A stretch of DNA of 64,000 nt from Microthrixaceae bacterium (GTDB lineage: Bacteria > Actinomycetota > Acidimicrobiia > Acidimicrobiales > Microtrichaceae). This document shows positions 9,232 to 18,600 of this stretch, one piece after another (the first letter of the stretch is position 1; every line of letters starts with the position of its first letter). The stretch lies in the NCBI GenBank assembly GCA_023957975.1, contig JAMLGM010000009.1, positions 62,001 through 126,000 on the forward strand. The letters are read 5' to 3'. The notes beneath the pieces were generated by a model that worked only from the letters and a program-made list of their open reading frames with translations, was not told where the DNA came from and did no database searches. A program made the position numbers and the translations under genes.

Positions 9232-9367
9232 GCGGCGCGCTTGCACTACCTCATCGATGCCGTCCCCCGTCCAAACACATAGGAATCCACAGCTAATATC
9301 GCCTCGCCTCAGCGCACCGGTGCCCGACGAGCGCCGTCATGTTGATCTCTTCCAAACGGAGCGTGTC

Positions 9368-10465
9368 GTGATCCCGATTTCATCTGTAGACGTCCCCGAG
9401 GAAGCCGAAACGCTAGTTCTCGAGGTCCTTCGCTCCGGAATGCTCGCCTCTGGGCCGAAGGTCGCCGAATTGGAACGGCTCGCTGCCCAGATGGCGGGCA
9501 CGAAGCACGCGTTGGCGGTCAACAACGGAACAACAGCGCTCGTCGTCGCCCTCGAAAGTCTCCAGCTACAACCAGGAGATGAGGTCATCACGACCCCGTT
9601 CACGTTCGTGGCGACGCTCAATGCCATTCTGGAGGCGGGTGCAACTGCGCGGTTTGCCGACATCGGCGACGACTATCTCATCGACCCTGCGTCGATCGAG
9701 TCGCTGATCAATGATCGCACCAGGGTCGTCATGCCGGTGCATCTGTACGGTCAACCAGCGGACATGGACGCGATCTCGTCGGTCGCCGGGAGACACGGTC
9801 TGCACATCGTGGAGGACTCAGCGCAAAGTCATGGGGCAGCCCTCGGAACGCGACGGGTCGGCTCGTTCGGGCTCGGCTGCTTCTCGTTGTACGGAACCAA
9901 GAATGTCACGACGGGCGAAGGCGGGCTCGTGACGACCAACGACGACGCGTTGGCCGACCGGATTGCAGTTCTCCGCAATCAAGGGATGCGCGCCCGCTAC
10001 CAATACGAGGTTCCCGGGCACAACTATCGCCTGACCGACCTCCAGGCCGCAGTGGGAATACCCCAGCTTGAGCGCCTCGACACGATCAACGATCGCCGGA
10101 ACCGAAACGCCGCTGTCCTGACCGAGGGCCTCAGCGGGATTCCGGGTCTGCTCACGCCGATCGCCCACGCTGGGCGCCACCACGTCTGGCATCAGTACAC
10201 AGTTCGTATCACCCCCGATGCGGCGCTCGCGCGAGACGAGTTGGTGGAAGCACTGAACAGCCGCGGCGTCGGTGCGGGCGTCTACTACCCCCGCACCGTG
10301 TTCGATTACGACTGCTACCGGTCGCACCCGCAAGTCGTCACAGCGCAGACTCCGAATGCGACGGCAATCGCCTCACAGGTCCTGTCGCTTCCGGTGCACC
10401 CGAAGTTGTCCGACGACGACCTCTCCACGATCGTCACCACCGTCCGAAGCCTTCTCGCTCCGTAG
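9368..10465 (+). CDS. DegT/DnrJ/EryC1/StrS sugar aminotransferase (second copy)
   Basis: A 365-residue PLP enzyme with PITFVAT-like TPFTFVATLNAIL, the EDSAQSHGA strand that contacts PLP, the Schiff-base lysine in SLYGTKNVTTGEGG (about K177) and GHNYRLTDLQAA. It transaminates a keto-sugar nucleotide (WecE/WbpE/PglE type). GTG at 9368 is preceded by AACGGAG at 7-nt spacing and starts right at the conserved domain, so I prefer it to the in-frame ATG at 9257. It shares only family-level motifs with the aminotransferase at 3273-4409, so the cluster probably makes two different aminosugars. Confidence 0.87.
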   Translation: MIPISSVDVPEEAETLVLEVLRSGMLASGPKVAELERLAAQMAGTKHALAVNNGTTALVVALESLQLQPGDEVITTPFTFVATLNAILEAGATARFADIGDDYLIDPASIESLINDRTRVVMPVHLYGQPADMDAISSVAGRHGLHIVEDSAQSHGAALGTRRVGSFGLGCFSLYGTKNVTTGEGGLVTTNDDALADRIAVLRNQGMRARYQYEVPGHNYRLTDLQAAVGIPQLERLDTINDRRNRNAAVLTEGLSGIPGLLTPIAHAGRHHVWHQYTVRITPDAALARDELVEALNSRGVGAGVYYPRTVFDYDCYRSHPQVVTAQTPNATAIASQVLSLPVHPKLSDDDLSTIVTTVRSLLAP

Positions 10466-10493
10466 GCCAGCGCCCCGTCAGCCCACCCCGCTC

Positions 10494-10543
10494 GTTCTCC
10501 GATAACCAGTGGTCGTGATCACGACCGCTGGTTATCGGAGAAC
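10494..10543. repeat. 50-bp dispersed palindrome, copy 1 (candidate bidirectional terminator)
   Basis: A no-loop palindrome with 25-bp arms (half-site GTTCTCCGATAACCAG then TGGTCGTGA), with a single mismatched pair (10510/10527). The same 50-bp sequence, with perfect symmetry, recurs at 50825-50874. Both copies sit between the ends of convergent genes, here the aminotransferase (stop 10465) and the gene ending at 10603. No U-tract follows. Confidence 0.85.
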
Positions 10544-10602
10544 GGCGACCGCGGCGAACGGCGACCGCGGCGGGGTCAGCGGGGTCAGCGGTGTCAGAGG
10601 CG

Positions 10603-11391
10603 TCAGCGGTCGAAGGCCTCGAGCGCCGCGTCGCGGGCGATATCCGGCGGGATGTTCCACGCGACGAGTTGGCGTTCGACCACACCCAACGGTTCGCCGG
10701 CCCGTGCGAGCGCGTCGGCCGCCAGGAACGCGTTCGCCACGGCGTTGGGCGTGCGCGACGCGTCGAACCACCGGTCGTGTGCGAGTTGAAGCGAGTCCGG
10801 CAGGTGTTCGATTCGTCGAGCGCTCACCGCCGGGAACCTCGTTCGCAACGCGAGGCGGTGTTCGCTCACCCGCGCCGCCAACCCGAACTGGCACGCCCGC
10901 ACCAGGCTGCGCTGAATCGCGGCGCTCTTGACGAGGTTGTCGCCGAGGCCGAGCGCCAGGCCGGTCTCGGCAAGGTCGACACGGATGCCGCCGGGGTGTT
11001 CGATCAATCCGCGTGCGAAGCGGCGGACCAACCAGGTGGTCGAGGGGCCGAGAATCGGTAGCCAGAACCGCTCCACATAGTCCCCGCGCGGATCATGCCC
11101 CGTACGTTCCACCTCGGCATCGTGCCACGGCACCACTTCGAGGGTGCGTTCGAACGGAGGGCGCTTGACCCCCGAGGCCTTGGCCTCCGAAGCCTTGGCT
11201 GCCGTCCTGCCGACACGGCGCTCCTCGGCACTCGGGGAGGTACCTGCCGGATGGTCCTCGGAGCCGTCCGGCCTCGCCGAAGCGCCGGGCTGAGCAGAAG
11301 TGTCCGGCTGGGCAGAAGTGCCCGGCTGGTCGGAGGGGGCCGGCTGGGCGGAGCGTGCAGCGGGTGAAATGGTGGATGTGGCGGGTGCCAT
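10603..11391 (-). CDS. Conserved hypothetical protein with disordered N-terminus
   Basis: A 262-residue soluble protein. Residues 1-90 are low complexity, with repeated SAQPGxSAQPD-type units encoded by an imperfect tandem repeat of about 18 bp, followed by Lys/Ala-rich sequence. Residues 95-262 look folded, with a WLPILGPSTTWLVRRFARGL helix and alternating helices typical of an actinobacterial regulator-like or helical domain. I do not recognise the family. ATG at 11391 has AGGAG at 6-nt spacing. It is divergent from the sirtuin gene, so the two share a 146-bp intergenic region. Confidence 0.75.
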   Translation of the reverse strand: MAPATSTISPAARSAQPAPSDQPGTSAQPDTSAQPGASARPDGSEDHPAGTSPSAEERRVGRTAAKASEAKASGVKRPPFERTLEVVPWHDAEVERTGHDPRGDYVERFWLPILGPSTTWLVRRFARGLIEHPGGIRVDLAETGLALGLGDNLVKSAAIQRSLVRACQFGLAARVSEHRLALRTRFPAVSARRIEHLPDSLQLAHDRWFDASRTPNAVANAFLAADALARAGEPLGVVERQLVAWNIPPDIARDAALEAFDR

Positions 11392-11482
11392 GACGGCTCC
11401 TGGATCGTTGATCGATGAAGGCAGGTCTCCTGCGATACGGGGAAGGGTCTGACCATCTCATGTCGGACCGCTTCGGCGCAGT

Positions 11483-11497
11483 GGGGGGTTTCCCCCC
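11483..11497. other. GGGGGG-TTT-CCCCCC mini-hairpin in divergent intergenic region
   Basis: Six G and six C residues separated by TTT lie between the divergent hypothetical gene and the sirtuin gene, about 40 bp upstream of the sirtuin start. It could block read-through or form part of the leader of the minus-strand gene. Its role is unknown. Confidence 0.4.
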
Positions 11498-11525
11498 TCG
11501 CACCGGAAATCGAAAGGCGACCGGA

Positions 11526-11531
11526 TACGTT
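11526..11531 (+). promoter_or_regulatory. Leaderless -10 element of the sirtuin gene
   Basis: TACGTT ends 6 nt before the ATG at 11538, with no Shine-Dalgarno sequence in between. The same TACGTTGT core precedes the ATG at 57541 at identical spacing. Confidence 0.5.
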
Positions 11532-11537
11532 GTGCCG

Positions 11538-12317
11538 ATGAGCGAGACGACCGCCTCCGCTGACCCGATCGAACATGCCACGCTCCTCGTCGACCAAGCA
11601 GAGCGGATACTCGTGCTCAGCGGCGCTGGCATCTCCACCGACTCGGGAATCCCCGACTTTCGTGGGCCGAAAGGCGTGTGGACCCGCAATCCCGATGCCG
11701 AGAAGCTGTCCTCGATCGAGTACTACCTTGCCGATCCCGAAGTGCGTGTCCGCGCCTGGCAGGCGCGGATCGACAATCCGGCGTGGGGAGCGATCCCCAA
11801 CCGCGGCCACGACGCGGTGCGCCACCTCGAACGCCGCAAGAAACTGCTGTTGCTCGTCACCCAGAACGTCGACGGACTCCACCACGACTCCGGGGTCGAC
11901 CCCGATCGCATCGTCGAGATCCATGGGACCATGCGCGAGGTGGTTTGCTTGTCGTGCGGGGCCCGCGAGCCCGCCGGGCAGACCCTCGAGCGCATCCGTT
12001 CCGGCGACCGGGATCCACACTGTCGCATGTGCGGCGATGGGATCTTGAAGTCCGCGACGATCAGCTTCGGGCAGAACCTCATCGAACGCGACCTCGATCG
12101 CAGCTTTGCCGCAGCGATGGACGCGGACCTCGTCATCGCGGTCGGGACCAACCTGTCGGTTTATCCGGTCGCCGGAATCGTTCCCGCCGCCAAGGACGCC
12201 GGGGCGCGCGTCGTCATTGTGAACGGGACCGAGACCGATATGGACCCGCTCGCCGACGTGATCGTGCGTGGATCGATCAGCGAGATGCTCCCCAAGATCT
12301 GCGGCGGCCCCGCCTGA
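11538..12317 (+). CDS. cobB: NAD-dependent protein deacylase (sirtuin, SIR2/CobB family)
   Basis: A 259-residue sirtuin that removes acyl groups from lysine side chains using NAD+. All family hallmarks are present: GAGISTDSGIPDFRG near residue 33, TQNVDGLHH, the catalytic His in EIHGT, a structural zinc site CLSC...CRMC, and the GTNLSVYPV segment that closes the NAD pocket. The start at 11538 begins just before the first domain helix, directly after a TANNNT box, so the frame upstream of it is not used. The gene is convergent with the asparaginase-like gene (12 bp between stops). Confidence 0.93.
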   Translation: MSETTASADPIEHATLLVDQAERILVLSGAGISTDSGIPDFRGPKGVWTRNPDAEKLSSIEYYLADPEVRVRAWQARIDNPAWGAIPNRGHDAVRHLERRKKLLLLVTQNVDGLHHDSGVDPDRIVEIHGTMREVVCLSCGAREPAGQTLERIRSGDRDPHCRMCGDGILKSATISFGQNLIERDLDRSFAAAMDADLVIAVGTNLSVYPVAGIVPAAKDAGARVVIVNGTETDMDPLADVIVRGSISEMLPKICGGPA

Positions 12318-12329
12318 TCGTCAGCGGGC

Positions 12330-13256
12330 TCAGTCGCGCCACACGGCTCGCATCGACCCGACCGGCCGGTGAGCGCCGTCGAAAAGCACGGGAGCGGCCA
12401 ACGAATCGAGCACCGGGTTCGCTGGAGCGTCCGGAATCCAACGTCGCAGCACCGCCATGGTTGCCACCCCCCACGCCCGAGGCGATCCGTCCTCGACCCG
12501 CACCGCAAGGCCGACTCCATCGCTGGTGCCGACCCCCACTCCCGCCTCGGCCGCCACCTTGGCGACGACCGCTCCCCCACTTGCCGCGATGAGTTCGCTG
12601 TCGATCTGCCCACGCTGTCGCACGGTGTAGGGATGCTGGCGCATCGCTTCGACGACACGACCCAGGCCATCGAGTCCGGCATCGTCGCCAGCGAGGCGAC
12701 CAAACGCCCGGGCCACTGCGGAAAGCGGCACGCGATGGGTGGGCATGCCGCAGTTGTCGGCTGCGAGCACGGGCGACACGCCACACGCCGCGGCGACGGA
12801 CTCATTCATCGCCCGTTGCACGGGGTGATCCAACTCGAGGTACCCGTCCACCGGCCACCCGGCTACGACGCAGAACGCCAGTGCCAACGCATGGTTTCCT
12901 GAACATTGATGCCGCACCAATCCACCTTGACCGTCGTCGCCGGTATGCACCGCGAACTCGTCGAGACGGGCGGCTGAAAGAATTTCGCGCACCAACCCGA
13001 CGGGATAGGCCGAGCCGTCGTGGGAAGCACAGGCGACCGCCAAGTGTTCGTCGGTCAGCCCGAGTTCCTCGATGACCCCGGCCGCCGCGGCCGGGGCCGC
13101 CTGAAACGGCTTGGCCGCCGAACGCATGAAGATCGGCCAATCGGCATCGGCCGGCTTCGCCTCGCCGATCACCACACCAGCCCTGTCGACCGCGCACGCT
13201 CGGATTCGATGCACGCTCTCGACCAGGTCGCCCCGCAACACCTCCACGTTCAACAT
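12330..13256 (-). CDS. Asparaginase II-type protein (PF06089-like)
   Basis: A 308-residue protein of the thermolabile L-asparaginase II family, known from Rhizobium, which hydrolyses asparagine to aspartate and ammonia. Visible family blocks are MRSAAKPFQA, CASHDGSAYP, HQCSGNHALA and ADNCGMPTHRVPL, which hold the conserved Ser/Lys/Cys positions. No signal peptide, so cytoplasmic. The ATG at 13256 follows a TAGCGT -10 at 7-nt distance. Many actinobacterial members are untested, so catalytic function is inferred from the family. Confidence 0.88.
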   Translation of the reverse strand: MLNVEVLRGDLVESVHRIRACAVDRAGVVIGEAKPADADWPIFMRSAAKPFQAAPAAAAGVIEELGLTDEHLAVACASHDGSAYPVGLVREILSAARLDEFAVHTGDDGQGGLVRHQCSGNHALALAFCVVAGWPVDGYLELDHPVQRAMNESVAAACGVSPVLAADNCGMPTHRVPLSAVARAFGRLAGDDAGLDGLGRVVEAMRQHPYTVRQRGQIDSELIAASGGAVVAKVAAEAGVGVGTSDGVGLAVRVEDGSPRAWGVATMAVLRRWIPDAPANPVLDSLAAPVLFDGAHRPVGSMRAVWRD

Positions 13257-13263
13257 GGGGCCG

Positions 13264-13269
13264 ACGCTA
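13264..13269 (-). promoter_or_regulatory. Leaderless -10 element of the asparaginase-like gene
   Basis: On the minus strand TAGCGT ends 7 nt before the ATG at 13256. It lies in a short tandem duplication of CTACCGGGCACCG (about 13267-13292). Confidence 0.45.
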
Positions 13270-13317
13270 CCGGGCACCGCTACCGGGCACCGCTGCCGGA
13301 ACGACGCTTGCCGGGCA

Positions 13318-14172
13318 CTATCTGCTGTCTTGCTTGAGGGCCGTGTCGACGCTGACCGCTGCGGCCACCGCCATCACGCGCAACGGCCCCTGCAACGTCG
13401 GGTCGATCTGAACGACGTAGTTGTCCGCCGAGGTGAACGTGGCTCTCGCCAGCCCCGAGAAGGTCTTGGTGATCCGGGCGATCTCGGCGCCGCCGGCGTC
13501 CTGGATGTTGAAATTCCATGCCCGCCAGTTCTCCGCATTGATCGACCCGAGACGTTGGCCCTCGACATTGAGCCCAAAGTGGATCTTGCCGAGCGCATTC
13601 TCCTGAACGATCTCGCCGATCGGCGTTCCCATCGCGTCGCTCACCTGCACCTTCGACTTCAGGAACTTCGCTGGTCGCACCATCGAAAAGATGATGTTGC
13701 CGGCCATGTCGACGACCTCATAGCGGTGGGTGAGGAACTGATCGACGTTGGTCGCAAACCGCAGCACCTTTCGAGCGGTCGACTGGCCGATCTCGCGAAC
13801 CGCTCCCACCTGCGCTCCCGCCTGGTTCAACACGGCATATTCGTTGGTGAGCTCGACGAACTTCGCCTTCTGGCTGACGACGAGAACGGATTCGGTCATC
13901 AGGTGTCCGGTGCATCCGCCCGCGTCACCGGCATCGAGGCCGACCTTCGCCAACGACTTTTCAAACCGTTCCGCCGACAGATCCGCCCGCGGAACCGTCG
14001 CACCGCCTTGAGCGTTCACTTCTGCGAACGGAACGGCAGCGACCGGCTGGGGGTCGATCCCTTGTTGGCCGTTCGAGCACACATGGTCGGTCCACCCCGA
14101 ACCGTCGAACCATCGCAGTTCGTGGCGTCCGTGCGGATCGGGGTACCAGTCGGCAGGGGCTGTCGGGCTCAT
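13318..14172 (-). CDS. DUF2510 plus phospholipid-scramblase/LURP-like protein
   Basis: A 284-residue two-part protein. Residues 6-33 form a DUF2510 module (WYPDPHGRHELRWFDGSG and WTDHV), common at the N-terminus of actinobacterial membrane-associated proteins. Residues 95-280 resemble the scramblase/LOR (tubby-like) beta-barrel, with VVSQKAKFVELTNEY, DMAGNIIFSMVRP and a hydrophobic C-terminal helix near VMAVAAAVSVDTAL. Such proteins are thought to bind membranes; a function is not established. ATG at 14172 has GGAG at 6-nt spacing and is preferred to GTG at 14175. Confidence 0.78.
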   Translation of the reverse strand: MSPTAPADWYPDPHGRHELRWFDGSGWTDHVCSNGQQGIDPQPVAAVPFAEVNAQGGATVPRADLSAERFEKSLAKVGLDAGDAGGCTGHLMTESVLVVSQKAKFVELTNEYAVLNQAGAQVGAVREIGQSTARKVLRFATNVDQFLTHRYEVVDMAGNIIFSMVRPAKFLKSKVQVSDAMGTPIGEIVQENALGKIHFGLNVEGQRLGSINAENWRAWNFNIQDAGGAEIARITKTFSGLARATFTSADNYVVQIDPTLQGPLRVMAVAAAVSVDTALKQDSR

Positions 14173-14227
14173 CACGTCTCCAGATAGGTCGACCTCCCAC
14201 CGTATCGGCAGCGCCCCCGCGTTCCAC

Positions 14228-14263
14228 GCGACGGTGCCGCGCCTAAGGGCGCGGCACCGTCGC
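14228..14263 (-). terminator. Strong GC hairpin downstream of the repeat lipoprotein gene
   Basis: Perfect 16-bp inverted arms (GCGACGGTGCCGCGCC and its complement) around a 4-nt loop, lying 28 bp past the stop at 14291 on the minus strand. There is no U-run, as is common for actinobacterial intrinsic terminators. Confidence 0.7.
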
Positions 14264-14290
14264 GGTCACCAGCGGTTTGGTGAGCCGGGC

Positions 14291-15343
14291 TCAGGTTGCG
14301 GGGACCTCGGGCGCAGCTGGGGCCGCCGAAGCGATGAACAGCTCCTGTTCGGAGTTCTTCGCTCCGCTGCCGGCATAGGTCGCAATTCCGTAGTTCGGGT
14401 TGGCGGATTCGATGGTGGACACCGTCAGCGTCACGTCGAAACTCCCATCAGCGCGGATGAGCGCGTATGCGGGGTCGGTCCCCTCGGGGCTCATGATGGA
14501 GAACGACGGCTCGGGCATCGCCCACACCGTGCCGGTACCGTTGCTTCCCACGGTTCGGGTGCTTCCAGCAGCACCGGTCGATGGCTGCCACACGTCGGCG
14601 AAACGGCCCCAGGCCACATAGACGCCAGCCGGCTGACCAGCGAGCGGGAGTCGCGTTCCGGTGGCGGAGGGCAAGAATCCCTCACCACGCACGTTGACGG
14701 TTTGACCCTCAACCGGCGCCTCGGGCAGGTCGGCGGTAACACGAGGAGCGAAGGTCACCCGCTCGATGACCTCATGCTGAGCGAAGGTCGGCCCGCCACC
14801 CGGGTAGGACACGACGCCGTAGGCGTTGGTTCCGGTGGTCGTGGGGGCAACGTCGATCGTGAACTCGAAGCTACCGTCCTCGTTCATGAGCACCGCCTGC
14901 TCGGCGTTCTGCCCGCCGAGCGCGACGAGTGCGTCGTAGCCCTCCTGGGGAAGCACCCAGCGCTGAACGATGGTCTGACGAGACGGCGAAGCAGCGCCCG
15001 TGCTCGGGGCCCATTGATCGGCATACTTGCCGAAGTTCACGTAGACCCCGGTGGGTTTGCCGGCCAGCGGCGGGCGAGTTCCGACATAGGCGTCGGGGTC
15101 GTAGCCCGAACCGGTGACGGTGATCGTGTCTCCAGCGGCGTTGAGACCCGAGGTCTTCGACAAGGTCAACGTCGGCTCCGGATCCGGGGTCACGACCTCG
15201 ATGGTCGTGGTGGTCGGGGTCGTCGGTGTCTGCTGGGGAAAGCAGGCGGTGAGCGCCAAGGCGCCCACCGCGACACCGAGGCCCAGACGACGGAGGCCGG
15301 CACGCGTGGGCACCGACTGTTCGGACGAGTTCGAAGCGTTCAT
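14291..15343 (-). CDS. Putative secreted lipoprotein with two homologous domains
   Basis: A 350-residue exported protein. A twin-basic-like start and hydrophobic stretch (LGLGVAVGALALTACF) end in a lipobox-like LTAC (Cys about 34), then a Thr/Pro linker. Two copies of an approximately 130-residue unit follow, each with a beta-rich TVTGSGYDPDAY-type opening, the shared block LPLAGxPxGVYVxWGxxADxWxPSTGAA and a closing YGVVSYPGGG / YGIATYAGSG motif. The opening resembles Ig-like/neocarzinostatin domains; the central block is unfamiliar to me. It is divergent from metH. Confidence 0.8.
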   Translation of the reverse strand: MNASNSSEQSVPTRAGLRRLGLGVAVGALALTACFPQQTPTTPTTTTIEVVTPDPEPTLTLSKTSGLNAAGDTITVTGSGYDPDAYVGTRPPLAGKPTGVYVNFGKYADQWAPSTGAASPSRQTIVQRWVLPQEGYDALVALGGQNAEQAVLMNEDGSFEFTIDVAPTTTGTNAYGVVSYPGGGPTFAQHEVIERVTFAPRVTADLPEAPVEGQTVNVRGEGFLPSATGTRLPLAGQPAGVYVAWGRFADVWQPSTGAAGSTRTVGSNGTGTVWAMPEPSFSIMSPEGTDPAYALIRADGSFDVTLTVSTIESANPNYGIATYAGSGAKNSEQELFIASAAPAAPEVPAT

Positions 15344-15693
15344 GATTCCTCGTGTTCGACTTGGCTGGCAGGTGGCCCGTCCTCAACGCGCCACTCCCCA
15401 ATGGCCGTTACCACAACAGCCGTTGTTCGGTTTGCCTTACGATTCCCGAGAACTGCAACTTTCATTTGAGGTTGCGCTCGTCGATCACACCCGCAGACGA
15501 ACGCTGCACCTGCCCGAGCTCTCAGACGAGCGACCAGCGATCGGTTTTTCCACTATGGTGTGGAAGATTCTGCGGAGCTGACCCGATGGGGAAGGGCGAG
15601 AGGCCCCGGCTCGCGGTGACACAGCACAGTCAGCGGCCCGACCCACGATGCCAGTGGACGTTCGACGCCGCAGTTTCCGCGAAGGAGTTCCTC
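15344..15693. promoter_or_regulatory. Divergent regulatory region between repeat lipoprotein and metH
   Basis: A 350-bp gap. TTCCAC-TATGGT-GTGGAA (15548-15565) is a perfect inverted repeat whose centre, TATGGT, is itself a good -10 hexamer, so a repressor bound there would block the metH promoter. The transcript would have a leader of about 125 nt, of which 15577-15634 is closed by complementary GCTGAC/GTCAGC arms with GC-rich internal pairings. I could not match it to the cobalamin, SAH or SAM-IV riboswitch consensus. No further gene is seen. Confidence 0.45.
15548..15565. promoter_or_regulatory. Perfect inverted repeat centred on a -10 hexamer (metH operator candidate)
   Basis: TTCCAC and GTGGAA arms flank TATGGT. 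The position suggests an operator for a dimeric regulator acting on metH; no regulator gene is adjacent. Confidence 0.45.
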
Positions 15694-18600
15694 TTGACCA
15701 TCCAACCGTCGACCACCGAGTCGGACCGTCACCCTTACCTGCAGCTTCTGCGCGAACGCGTCGTGGTCTTCGATGGCGCCGCGGGCACCTACCTGCAACA
15801 GGTCGGCCTGACCGCCGACGACTTCGGCGGTGAGGCCCTCGACGGGTGCACCGACCTTCTGTCGGTCACCCGGCCCGACGTCATCGCCCAGATGCACGCC
15901 GACTACTTCGCCGCCGGCGCGGATGTCGTCGAGACGAACAGCTTCGGCGCATTCGGCATTCCGCTCGGCGAATACGACCTGCAAGACCGAACCCACGAGA
16001 TCAACTTCGCCGCGGCACGTACCGCCCGCGACGTGGCCGACTCGTTCTCCACCCCCGACCGTCCGCGATTCGTCGCCGGATCGATGGGACCCGGCACCAA
16101 GTTCGCGACGCTCGGACAGGTCTCCTACGCCGCGCTGCGCGACCTCTACGAGGAACAAGGAATCGGCCTCCTCGAAGGCGGGGTCGACCTGTTCATCATC
16201 GAAACCCAGTTCGACCTGCTCGGCATCAAGGCGGCGATGAACGGCGTTCGACGGGCGATGAAACGGGTCGGACGCGAGGTGCCGATCCAGACCCAGGTGA
16301 CCATCGAGACCACCGGGCGCATGCTGCCCGGAACAGAGATCGCCGCAGCGCTCGGCGCCCTCGACCCGATGCGGCCCGATGTCATCGGGCTCAACTGCGC
16401 AACTGGCCCCTCGGAGATGGGTGAGCACATTCGCTACCTCTCCCAACACAGCCGAATACCCATCTCGGTGCTGCCCAACGCCGGGCTCCCCTCGGTGGTC
16501 GACGGCAAGATGCACTACGACCTCGGCGCCGAGGACTTCACCGCGCAGGTGACACGATTCGTGACCGATTTCGGGGTACGGGTCGTCGGCGGGTGCTGTG
16601 GCACCACACCGGAGTACATCCGCCAACTCGCAGAGGCCGTCGCTGCGGCCGAGCCCGCCCCGTTGAACCCGCAGCATCAGGACGGCGCCACCTCGATCTA
16701 CAGCTTCCAGCCCTTCGGATCCGAGGAAGGCGACAACGCGTCGACCGCTTTCTTGATGATCGGCGAACGAACCAACGCCAACGGTTCCAAAGCCTTTCGC
16801 GAAGCGATTCTGGCCGAGGACTGGGACACCACGGTCTCGATCGCCAAGGCTCAGATCTCCGATGGCAGCCACGTGCTCGACCTGTGCGTCGACTACGTCG
16901 GACGAGACGGCACGATCGACATGGACCAGATCGCACAGCGTTTCGCGACCCAGTCGACGGTGCCGCTGGTGCTCGACTCCACCGAACCGGAAGTGCTCGA
17001 ATCGGGCCTGCAGTGGCTCGGCGGTCGCGCCATTCTCAACTCGGCCAACCTCGAGGACGGCGACGCCGAGGGAAGCCGGATGGACCGGGTGTTCACCATG
17101 GCCCGCGAGTACGGCGCCGCGGTCATCTGCCTTCTCATCGACGAGGAGGGGCAGGCGCGCGACGTCGAATGGAAGGTCCGGGTCGCTCATCGCCTTCACG
17201 ACATCGCCATCAACCGCTACGGGCTGGAGCCGGGCGACCTCATCTTCGATGCCTTGACCTTCCCGCTGTCCACCGGCGACGAAGACCTGCGAAACGACGC
17301 GGCCGCCACCATCGAGGCCATCCGCCGAATCCACGCCGAGCTTCCGGGCGTGTACACCACCCTCGGGCTGTCGAACGTGAGCTTCGGGCTATCCCCCGCG
17401 AGCCGCCACGTGCTCAACTCGGTGTTCCTCGCCGAGTGCATCAAGGCCGGACTCACCTCTGCCATCGCGCACGCGTCGAAGATCATTCCCCTGTCCCGCA
17501 TCCCCGATGAACAGCGCGACGTGTGCCTCGATCTCATCTGGGACCGGCGGGGCACCGCAGGAGCGTTGTCGAACGGCGACCCGAACTACGACCCACTTCA
17601 CCGGCTCCTGGAGATCTTCGCCGACGTACAGGTGGAGGCCGTCGTCAAGGAGGACCGCTCCGACTGGCCGGTTGAGCGGCGCCTGTCGACGCGCATCATC
17701 GACGGCGATTCCGAAGGCCTCACCGACGATCTCGACGAAGCGATCGCCGGAGGCCTCGCCCCCCTGGCCATCATCAATGATGTCCTGTTGGAGGGGATGA
17801 AGGTCGTCGGTGATCTCTTCGGCAAGGGGGAGATGCAACTGCCCTTCGTGCTGCAGTCGGCCGAGACGATGAAGCGGGCAGTCGCCTATCTGGAGCCGAT
17901 GATGGACAGCTCCGAGGCGGGCGCGGGCAAGGGCAGGGTCGTGTTGGCCACCGTGAAGGGCGACGTTCACGACATCGGCAAGAACCTGGTCGACATCATC
18001 CTCACCAACAACGGCTACGAGGTGCACAACCTCGGCATCAAGGTGTCGATCGCCGAGATGATCGACAAGGCGCTTGAGGTCGAGGCCGACGCTATCGGCA
18101 TGAGCGGCCTGCTGGTGAAGTCGACGCTCATCATGCGCGACAACCTCGAGGAGCTCAACGCCCGCAACCTGTCGAAGATCCCCGTGATGCTCGGCGGCGC
18201 GGCACTCACCCGCACCTACGTCGAGCGCGACCTTCGCGAGGTCTACACGGGCCGCCTTTTCTACGGAAAGGATGCGTTCGAGGGCCTCCATGTCATGGAC
18301 AAGCTCGGTCAGATCAAGGCCGGCACCGTGGTCGACGACGCCTGGGGGGTCGAGCCGGGAGGTCGAGCCCTGCCCAAGCGCGAGAAAGTTGAAATCGACC
18401 CCGCCACCATCCCTGCCCGCTCCCCCGAGGTGGCCGCAGACAACCCGGTGTTCGCGCCGCCCTTCCTTGGGAGTCGCATCGTGAAGGGGTTGGCGATCGA
18501 CGACATTGCGCCCTTCATCAACGAGACGACGATCTTTCGCAACCAGTGGCAGTTCCGGCCCGAGAACGGCGAAACCGACGAGCAGTTCAAAGAGCGACTG

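Noticed and set aside
9257-9367. In-frame ATG at 9257 as the second aminotransferase start.
   Set aside because: The added residues are not conserved-looking; GTG at 9368 has AACGGAG upstream and begins at the domain.
15570-15693. Cobalamin or SAH riboswitch upstream of metH.
   Set aside because: I could not find the conserved riboswitch core boxes; only a paired GCTGAC/GTCAGC region is visible, so it is listed as a candidate structured leader, not a riboswitch.
15586-15693. Upstream ATG at 15586 as the metH start.
   Set aside because: It would add 36 poorly ordered residues; TTG at 15694 has a GAAGGAG Shine-Dalgarno 6 nt upstream and matches the start of homology.
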